64,000 bases of DNA from an uncultured Lachnospiraceae bacterium. Its GTDB lineage: Bacteria; Bacillota; Clostridia; Lachnospirales; Lachnospiraceae. This document shows positions 58,480 to 64,000 of the stretch, one piece after another. Numbering within the stretch: the stretch's first letter is position 1; each line of letters starts with the position of its first letter. The notes beneath the pieces were generated by a model that saw only the letters and a list, made by a program, of their open reading frames with translations, had not been told where the DNA came from and searched no databases. The stretch is from positions 37,619 to 101,618 of the forward strand of contig CAJTJY010000012.1 in assembly GCA_910576975.1 (NCBI GenBank), read 5' to 3'. The position numbers were made by a program, and so were the translations under genes.

Positions 58480-59322
58480 CTAGCCCTCTTCTATACTCTG
58501 CACACAGTTACTCATCAGCATTGCGATCGTCATCGGTCCGACGCCGCCTGGAACCGGGGTAATCGCAGACGCTATAGGCTCTGCTTCTTCAAATATTACG
58601 TCTCCGCACAACTTATTGTTCTCATCCCTGTGTATCCCTACGTCGATGATCACCGCTTTTTCTTTCACATACTCTGCGCCGATAAACCGTGGCTTTCCCA
58701 TAGCCACGATTAATATATCCGCCTGCTTGCACAATTCGGGAAGATTCTTAGTCTTGGAATGCGTAATTGTCACGGTGGCGTTTTCCCGGAGCATTAAAAG
58801 CGCCATTGGCTTGCCGACAATATTGCTCCTTCCAATTATTACGCAATGCTTTCCTGCAATCTCTATCCCAGAACGCTTTATAAGCTCAATAATCCCAGCC
58901 GGCGTACAAGGCAAAAATCCCGGCTCTCCAATAGTCATTGCCCCTACGCTTTGGGGATGGAATCCGTCCACGTCTTTCTTAGGACTGATGGCTTGAATAA
59001 CCTTGTCTTCGCAGATATGTTTTGGAAGCGGCAGCTGCACCAAAATTCCTTTCACCTGTTCTTTTTGGTTCAATTCTTCAATCAGCTTAAGCAATTCCTC
59101 TTCCTTGGTATCTTCAGGCAATTCATAGGCAAGTGATTCAATGCCAATATAGGCACATGCGTTTTTCTTATTGCGCACATATACGCAAGATGCCGGGTCC
59201 GCCCCAACCTGGATTACCGCCAAGGCTCCTGTCTTGCCTTGCGCCCGAAGAACTGCCGCCCTCTCTTTCAATTCATCTTTAATCTGCTGTGAAATCTTTT
59301 TTCCATCAATGATTTCTGCCAT
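58480..59322 (-). CDS. folD: Bifunctional methylene-THF dehydrogenase/methenyl-THF cyclohydrolase
   Basis: A 280-residue enzyme interconverting methylene-, methenyl- and formyl-THF with NADP. VYVRNKKNACAYIGI holds the catalytic YxxxK (Y48, K52). GILVQLPLPKHI (93-104) and VIGRSNIVGKPMALLMLRENATVTITHS (160-187) are the family signatures, and PVPGGVGPMTIAML closes the protein. It lies 28 bp after fhs; the pair supplies one-carbon units, with the 5-formyl-THF ligase at 1.4 kb feeding the same pool. Confidence 0.97.
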   Translation of the reverse strand: MAEIIDGKKISQQIKDELKERAAVLRAQGKTGALAVIQVGADPASCVYVRNKKNACAYIGIESLAYELPEDTKEEELLKLIEELNQKEQVKGILVQLPLPKHICEDKVIQAISPKKDVDGFHPQSVGAMTIGEPGFLPCTPAGIIELIKRSGIEIAGKHCVIIGRSNIVGKPMALLMLRENATVTITHSKTKNLPELCKQADILIVAMGKPRFIGAEYVKEKAVIIDVGIHRDENNKLCGDVIFEEAEPIASAITPVPGGVGPMTIAMLMSNCVQSIEEG

Positions 59323-59350
59323 TGCTTATCTTCCTTTCTTGCATAAACAC

Positions 59351-61021
59351 TTAAAACAATCCGGTAATCACGCCTTCATCGCTGACATCAATCCCATATG
59401 CCGCCGGAGTCTTTCCCAATCCAGGCATCGTCATAATCGCTCCGGTAACCGCCACTACAAAGCCTGCTCCCGCAGAGACATACACTTCCCGGACATTCAC
59501 AGTAAAGCCTTGGGGGCGCCCAAGCTTCGCCTGATCATCCGACAGCGAGTACTGCGTTTTCGCCATACAAACCGGAAATTCTCTCATCCCCAGTTCTTCT
59601 ATCCTCTTTAATTCCTTTAAGGCAGCCGGAGCATAGCTCACGCCGTCTGCACCATAAATTTCCTTTGCCACGGTCTCAATCTTCTCTGTCAAGGACAAGC
59701 CGTCTTCGTAAAGGGGCTTAAAATGACACTCTTTTTGCTCTAAAGTCTTTAAGACCTTTTCAGCAAGGGCGATCCCGCCTTCTCCGCCTTTCTCCCACAC
59801 TTCTGACAGCGCAAATTCACATCCCCTGTCTTTGCAGAATTGCTCCACATAATCTGTCTCAGCCTTCGTGTCTGAGAGAAAAGAATTCAATGTAACGACG
59901 ACCGGAACCTTGTACTTTTGAAGATTTTCAATATGTTTTTCCAAGTTTACAATCCCGCGCTTTAATGCGTCGATATTTTCCTGAGACAACTCTGCCTTCG
60001 CCACTCCTCCGTTATATTTCAGCGCGCGCACCGTTGCCACTAAGACCACGGCATCCGGCTTTAAGCCTGCCATGCGGCACTTGATATCCAAAAATTTCTC
60101 CGCCCCCAGATCTGCGCCAAAACCTGCCTCTGTAACCACATAATCTGCAAGCTTCAATGCCGTCTTAGTAGCACGGACGCTATTGCAGCCATGTGCGATA
60201 TTGGCAAACGGTCCCCCATGCACGATGGCAGGCGTATGTTCCAAGGTCTGTATCAAATTCGGCTTCATGGCGTCTTTTAGCAGGGCAGCCATCGCCCCTG
60301 TCGCTTTGAGATCATTTGCGGTCACTGGCTTTCCCTCAAAATCATATGCCACAATCATTCTGCCAAGCCGCTTTTTCAAATCCGCCATATCATCTGCAAG
60401 ACATAACACCGCCATGATCTCTGAGGCAACGGTTATCACAAAGTGATCCTCGCGCACCATTCCGTCCATCTTGCTCCCAAGCCCCACTACCACATTGCGC
60501 AGCACCCGGTCGTTCATGTCAAGACATCGTTTCCATACTACCTGACGGGGATCGATACGCAGCTCATTGCCCTGCTGAATATGATTGTCCAATAAGGCGG
60601 CAAGCAAGTTGTTTGCAGAGGTAATTGCATGAAAGTCCCCGGTAAAATGCAGATTTAAATCCTCCATGGGCACTACCTGGGCATATCCGCCACCCGCCGC
60701 TCCGCCTTTGATTCCAAAACAGGGGCCAAGCGATGGTTCCCGAAGCGCCAGAACCGCCTTTTTCCCAAGCCTTCCAAACGCTTCCCCCAGTCCTACGCTA
60801 GTCGTAGTCTTCCCTTCTCCTGCAGGGGTAGGATTAATCGCCGTTACTAAGATGAGTTTGCCATCCTGGTTGCCTTTTACCTTTTCCATCAATTGATCCG
60901 AGAGCTTCGCCTTATACTTTCCATAAAGCTCCAATTCATCTTCCTGGATTCCTAGCTGCGCCGCCACTTCACGGATGTGCGTCATTTCCGCTTCCTGTGC
61001 AATTTGAATATCAGTCTTCAT
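59351..61021 (-). CDS. fhs: Formate-tetrahydrofolate ligase
   Basis: A 556-residue ligase attaching formate to THF with ATP. TAINPTPAGEGKTTTSVGLGEA (58-79) contains the P-loop; REPSLGPCFGIKGGAAGGGYAQV (94-116) and the LTGDFHAI-type FTGDFHAITSANNLLAALLDNH are hallmarks. Full family length. Used in purine synthesis and in the methyl branch of acetogenesis; no other Wood-Ljungdahl gene except folD is in the window. It lies 77 bp after ftsK. Confidence 0.97.
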   Translation of the reverse strand: MKTDIQIAQEAEMTHIREVAAQLGIQEDELELYGKYKAKLSDQLMEKVKGNQDGKLILVTAINPTPAGEGKTTTSVGLGEAFGRLGKKAVLALREPSLGPCFGIKGGAAGGGYAQVVPMEDLNLHFTGDFHAITSANNLLAALLDNHIQQGNELRIDPRQVVWKRCLDMNDRVLRNVVVGLGSKMDGMVREDHFVITVASEIMAVLCLADDMADLKKRLGRMIVAYDFEGKPVTANDLKATGAMAALLKDAMKPNLIQTLEHTPAIVHGGPFANIAHGCNSVRATKTALKLADYVVTEAGFGADLGAEKFLDIKCRMAGLKPDAVVLVATVRALKYNGGVAKAELSQENIDALKRGIVNLEKHIENLQKYKVPVVVTLNSFLSDTKAETDYVEQFCKDRGCEFALSEVWEKGGEGGIALAEKVLKTLEQKECHFKPLYEDGLSLTEKIETVAKEIYGADGVSYAPAALKELKRIEELGMREFPVCMAKTQYSLSDDQAKLGRPQGFTVNVREVYVSAGAGFVVAVTGAIMTMPGLGKTPAAYGIDVSDEGVITGLF

Positions 61022-61097
61022 CTTCTTCCTCCCGTTTTCAAATTGTTAACATTGGTAACTCACTCTCTTTGTCTTGCATGACTGATGATACCATACT

Positions 61098-63845
61098 CTA
61101 CACATACTCGTCCACATATTCTTGAAACTGTTCCTGGGACATGAGGATTTTTCTCGCTTTCGTCCCCTCCTCCGGTCCTACCACCCCTGCTTCTTCTAAC
61201 TGGTCCATAATCCTTGCCGCCCGGTTAAAACCAATTTTAAACATGCGCTGCAACATGCCGATTGAGCCTTTTTGCTTCTCAATCACGAATTTTCCCGCTT
61301 CTACAAAATAGGCGTCCCGTTCATTGCCGCCTAAAGCGCCAGAACCCCCGGAAGAAATGGAGACCGTATTCATCTTCTCTTCAATTTCCTCATTGTATAT
61401 CACGGTGCTCTGTTTTTTAAGAAAATCGACCACTGCCTCTACCTCTGAGTCAGAAACAAAAGGACCTTGGACACGCAGGGGTTTCTGATATCCTTGTGGG
61501 TAAAACAGCATATCTCCATTTCCAAGCAATTTCTCGGCGCCGTTCATATCCAGTATCGTTCTGGAATCCACGCCGGAAGATACGGAAAATGCAATCCTCG
61601 AGGGCATATTCGCCTTAATCAGGCCAGTGATGACATCCACAGACGGACGCTGCGTGGCAATAATCAGATGGATCCCTGCAGCCCTGGCAAGCTGTGCCAG
61701 ACGGCAGATGGCATCTTCGACGTCCCCTGGCGCCACCATCATAAGGTCCGCCAGCTCGTCCACCACGATTACAATCTGTGGCAGCTTCGTAGGCTTGGAG
61801 TCATCCTCCACATCCTTGATGGCTTCGACTTTTTGGTTATAGCCTTTTAAGTCACGCACTTGATAATCTGCAAACTTCTGATAACGGTCTGTCATTTCCG
61901 CCACTGCCCAATGCAGTGCCCCAGCCGCCTTTTTAGGATCCGTCACGACCGGAATAAACAAATGGGGAATCCCATTGTATACGCTAAGCTCCACTACTTT
62001 AGGGTCAATCAGGATCAGCTTTACGTCCTCTGGGTTCGCTTTATACAAAATGCTCATGATGATCGTATTGATGCATACCGATTTTCCAGACCCGGTGGCT
62101 CCTGCGATGAGAAGATGAGGCATTTTTGCTATGTCTGCAACGATCACCTGCCCGCCAATGTCCTTGCCTGCCGTGAAACAAATGCTGGAACCATGATCCT
62201 GAAATTCTTGCGCCTCGATCAGTTCCCGGAAACGTACCATGACTGTTTTTTTATTGGGAACCTCGATACCCACCGCCGCTTTGCCAGGAATCGGCGCCTC
62301 TATCCTGATATCGGCCGCTGCAAGATTTAGCTTGATATCATCGGAAAGATTTACGATTTTGCTGACCTTGACTCCAAGTTCTGGCTGAAGCTCATAGCGA
62401 GTAACGCTTGGACCGCAACTAACGTCAGTGACGATTACGTTAACCCCGAAATTTTTCAAGATTTGCTGAAGCTGCAAAGCTGTTTCCTGAAGCTGCTGCC
62501 GATTGTCTTTTTGCGCCGCATTCCCCTTTGTCAGCAACGCAATGGGCGGCTTTACATACTGTCCTCCCATGGAATGTTCACCCTCTGCTGGAGCTTGATG
62601 TTCCACTACAACTTGATCTTTTACTGGAATCTGATCTTCCACTGCAATTTGTTGCTCTGCCAGAACTTGATCTTCCACAGAAATTTGCTCTTGCGTTGCC
62701 GCTATGTCGAAAGCCTCTTCTTTGCCCTGCATTGTGGAAAACTCCAAGACTGCTTCGCCAAGATTATCTGAGATTTCCTGAAGTTCCCGTTCTAGCAATG
62801 CTGGTTCTTCCTGTTTGGGAACAAAAATTTCCTGTTCTTCATAATATGGAACTTCTGATTCCAAAGCCATTTCTTGTGATTCTGCGCTCTGTGGGCTTGT
62901 GCCATTGCTTTTTGGTTTCCTATGTACTTTTTCTACTACCACTGGTTCCCCAGATATTTCTGTTTTCTCTCTCTTTTTTCTCTCGAAAATCTTGCTGTTT
63001 CTCGCCGCAGGCTTCTTTTCATCAAGTTCCTCTGCTTCTATAGGAATTTTCAATTCGCTGAGATTATCAGAATGTTTTGAAGACGACGGGCTGATCTTGG
63101 TGTTCAAAGCCACCCCTTCCACCTTTTTATCGATGCGCCTCTGTGCCAATTGCTCTCGCTGCTGCGCTATTTCTTCTCTGCGAAGCGCCAATTCCTCTCT
63201 TTGCAGTTCACGGGCTTCTCTGCGTCTTGCCGCATCTTTGACCGCAGTATGATAAACTTTGCGTCCGCCCTTTTTCACCTCTCCGAAAAAGGACCGCTCT
63301 GTCAAAAGAACCATCGAAATGATTAGCGTGATCACATCTACGACATAAGTTCCGACCTTTCCAATCGCAGGGCACAGCGCACTAGCAAGAAGCCCTCCCA
63401 ACGCGCCGCCGCCACTTTTATGTCCTGCAGCATATAGAAAAGATTTCTTCACCGAAAAACCGCCGCCCCCGCTTATCACCAATTCCACAAATAAGCACAA
63501 AAAGGACACAAATAAAATTCCCGCAACCAGCTTGATCACGGCAATGCCATTATTCTGATTTGAAATCACAAACGCCGTCCCTATAAAGATACCGACAGGC
63601 ACTAGATATGCCATCAATCCAAACAGTCCAAAGTTGACCATGCTGATTTTTTCCCCGATAAACCCTCCAATTCCAAAGTTGCTGATAAACAGCAAAATAC
63701 ACGCTGCCAGAACTGCAAGGAGAATCACTTCGCTGCGGAACGATACCGCTTGTCCTTCGGAAGGATTCTTGCTGTTTCCCCTTGCGCCTCCCCCTCTTGC
63801 TGTCGAACTATTTCTGCCATTTTTATTCTGAGGCTTTGCCGCCAT
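61098..63845 (-). CDS. ftsK: DNA translocase FtsK/SpoIIIE
   Basis: A 915-residue double-strand DNA pump acting at the septum. Four membrane helices lie in about 40-175. A low-complexity charged linker (200-420) contains Gln/Arg-rich helices (REELALRREEIAQQREQLAQRR) and small VEDQ-type repeats. The motor has Walker A IAGATGSGKSV, Walker B LILIDPKVVELS and VDELADLMM. The C-terminal gamma winged helix (about 845-910, KGSIGMLQRMFKIGFNRAARIMDQLEE) reads polarity sequences on DNA. AGGAGG lies 7 bases before the ATG at 63845. Confidence 0.96.
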   Translation of the reverse strand: MAAKPQNKNGRNSSTARGGGARGNSKNPSEGQAVSFRSEVILLAVLAACILLFISNFGIGGFIGEKISMVNFGLFGLMAYLVPVGIFIGTAFVISNQNNGIAVIKLVAGILFVSFLCLFVELVISGGGGFSVKKSFLYAAGHKSGGGALGGLLASALCPAIGKVGTYVVDVITLIISMVLLTERSFFGEVKKGGRKVYHTAVKDAARRREARELQREELALRREEIAQQREQLAQRRIDKKVEGVALNTKISPSSSKHSDNLSELKIPIEAEELDEKKPAARNSKIFERKKREKTEISGEPVVVEKVHRKPKSNGTSPQSAESQEMALESEVPYYEEQEIFVPKQEEPALLERELQEISDNLGEAVLEFSTMQGKEEAFDIAATQEQISVEDQVLAEQQIAVEDQIPVKDQVVVEHQAPAEGEHSMGGQYVKPPIALLTKGNAAQKDNRQQLQETALQLQQILKNFGVNVIVTDVSCGPSVTRYELQPELGVKVSKIVNLSDDIKLNLAAADIRIEAPIPGKAAVGIEVPNKKTVMVRFRELIEAQEFQDHGSSICFTAGKDIGGQVIVADIAKMPHLLIAGATGSGKSVCINTIIMSILYKANPEDVKLILIDPKVVELSVYNGIPHLFIPVVTDPKKAAGALHWAVAEMTDRYQKFADYQVRDLKGYNQKVEAIKDVEDDSKPTKLPQIVIVVDELADLMMVAPGDVEDAICRLAQLARAAGIHLIIATQRPSVDVITGLIKANMPSRIAFSVSSGVDSRTILDMNGAEKLLGNGDMLFYPQGYQKPLRVQGPFVSDSEVEAVVDFLKKQSTVIYNEEIEEKMNTVSISSGGSGALGGNERDAYFVEAGKFVIEKQKGSIGMLQRMFKIGFNRAARIMDQLEEAGVVGPEEGTKARKILMSQEQFQEYVDEYV

Positions 63846-63894
63846 AACATTTCCTCCTAAATATCGAATCCCATTAAGCAAGCACACAATTTAT

Positions 63895-63923
63895 AGTGTA
63901 GCACAATTGAGAGAAAATGTCAT
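63895..63923 (-). promoter_or_regulatory. Promoter of ftsK
   Basis: On the minus strand: -35 ATGACA (63918-63923), 17-bp spacer, -10 TACACT (63895-63900). Confidence 0.55.
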
Positions 63924-63937
63924 TACAACTTTTTTAA

Positions 63938-64000
63938 AGTTTCCCCATTTTGCAATTCATAGCGCCAAAAGGTCTTGCTGCCTTTGGCAGCATAGACATC
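63938..64000. repeat. Cloverleaf-type structured element, copy C4 (cut by window edge)
   Basis: AGTTTCCCCATTTTG then ATAGCGCCAAAAGG, followed by the hairpin TGCTGCC-TTT-GGCAGCA. The last 42 bases (63959-64000) are the exact reverse complement of 36049-36090 in copy C1, so this is an inverted copy whose remaining arms lie outside the window. Confidence 0.8.

Noticed and set aside
61098..63845. Upstream in-frame start of ftsK at 63887
   Set aside because: AGGAGG is placed correctly for the ATG at 63845, and the added residues match nothing in the family.

Overview
The window reads as a chromosomal stretch of a low-to-mid GC anaerobic Clostridia, most likely a Lachnospiraceae gut commensal. Pointers are the complete Rnf complex, a Na+-pumping biotin decarboxylase operon, fhs/folD one-carbon genes, separate but overlapping ispH and ribosomal protein S1 genes, and Clostridia-style ScpA/ScpB, YlxR/YlxQ and DUF896 genes. 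I see no phage, plasmid, transposase or CRISPR array. About 55 protein genes are packed tightly, mostly on the minus strand, with one tRNA.

Layout: 1-1.3 kb, end of an ECF sigma gene and its RsiV-type anti-sigma partner (+). 1.4-4.7 kb, 5-formyl-THF cyclo-ligase, DUF896, proB and a CmpB-like membrane protein, separated by two copies of a 164-bp hairpin element. 4.8-9.8 kb, rnfCDGEAB. 10-17 kb, YprB-like nuclease (+), cheR, rpsA-ispH, cmk, a BaiN-type flavoprotein and an RpiR regulator. 17-22.4 kb, a five-gene carboxyltransferase/Na+ pump operon. 22.5-27.6 kb, two D,D-carboxypeptidases flanking scpA-scpB and a phosphoesterase. 27.6-33.1 kb, cardiolipin synthase, a subtilisin without signal peptide, an orphan sugar-binding lipoprotein and a chemoreceptor. 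33.3-37.3 kb, rpsO-pnp and an NlpC/P60 hydrolase. 37.3-47.6 kb, Na/Pi transporter and the rimP-nusA-ylxR-ylxQ-infB-rbfA-nrnA-truB-ribF operon. 47.9-49.5 kb, tRNA-Glu(CUC) and infC-rpmI-rplT with a leader. 49.9-57 kb, PHP phosphoesterase (+), then pheA-DUF815-ppx-ppk. 57.2-63.9 kb, a zinc-ribbon/TPR protein, folD, fhs and ftsK.

Genes acting together: Rnf and the decarboxylase operon both couple carbon or electron flow to ion gradients. The ribosome/RNA operons carry visible leader hairpins, an AUU start for IF-3 and strong promoters. The NlpC/P60 gene has a consensus promoter with a WalR/YycF-type direct repeat just upstream.

The most unusual content is intergenic. Two families of structured DNA elements keep their fold while their stem sequences change. 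One is a 164-bp long hairpin (two copies) whose ends also supply stop codons to three genes. The other is a cloverleaf-like element of about 180-190 bp (three copies, a fourth cut by the window edge) with an outer stem, three internal hairpins and an invariant AAGCTAGCTT core. Base changes between copies are mostly matched on the partner strand of each stem. I do not recognise either family by name.
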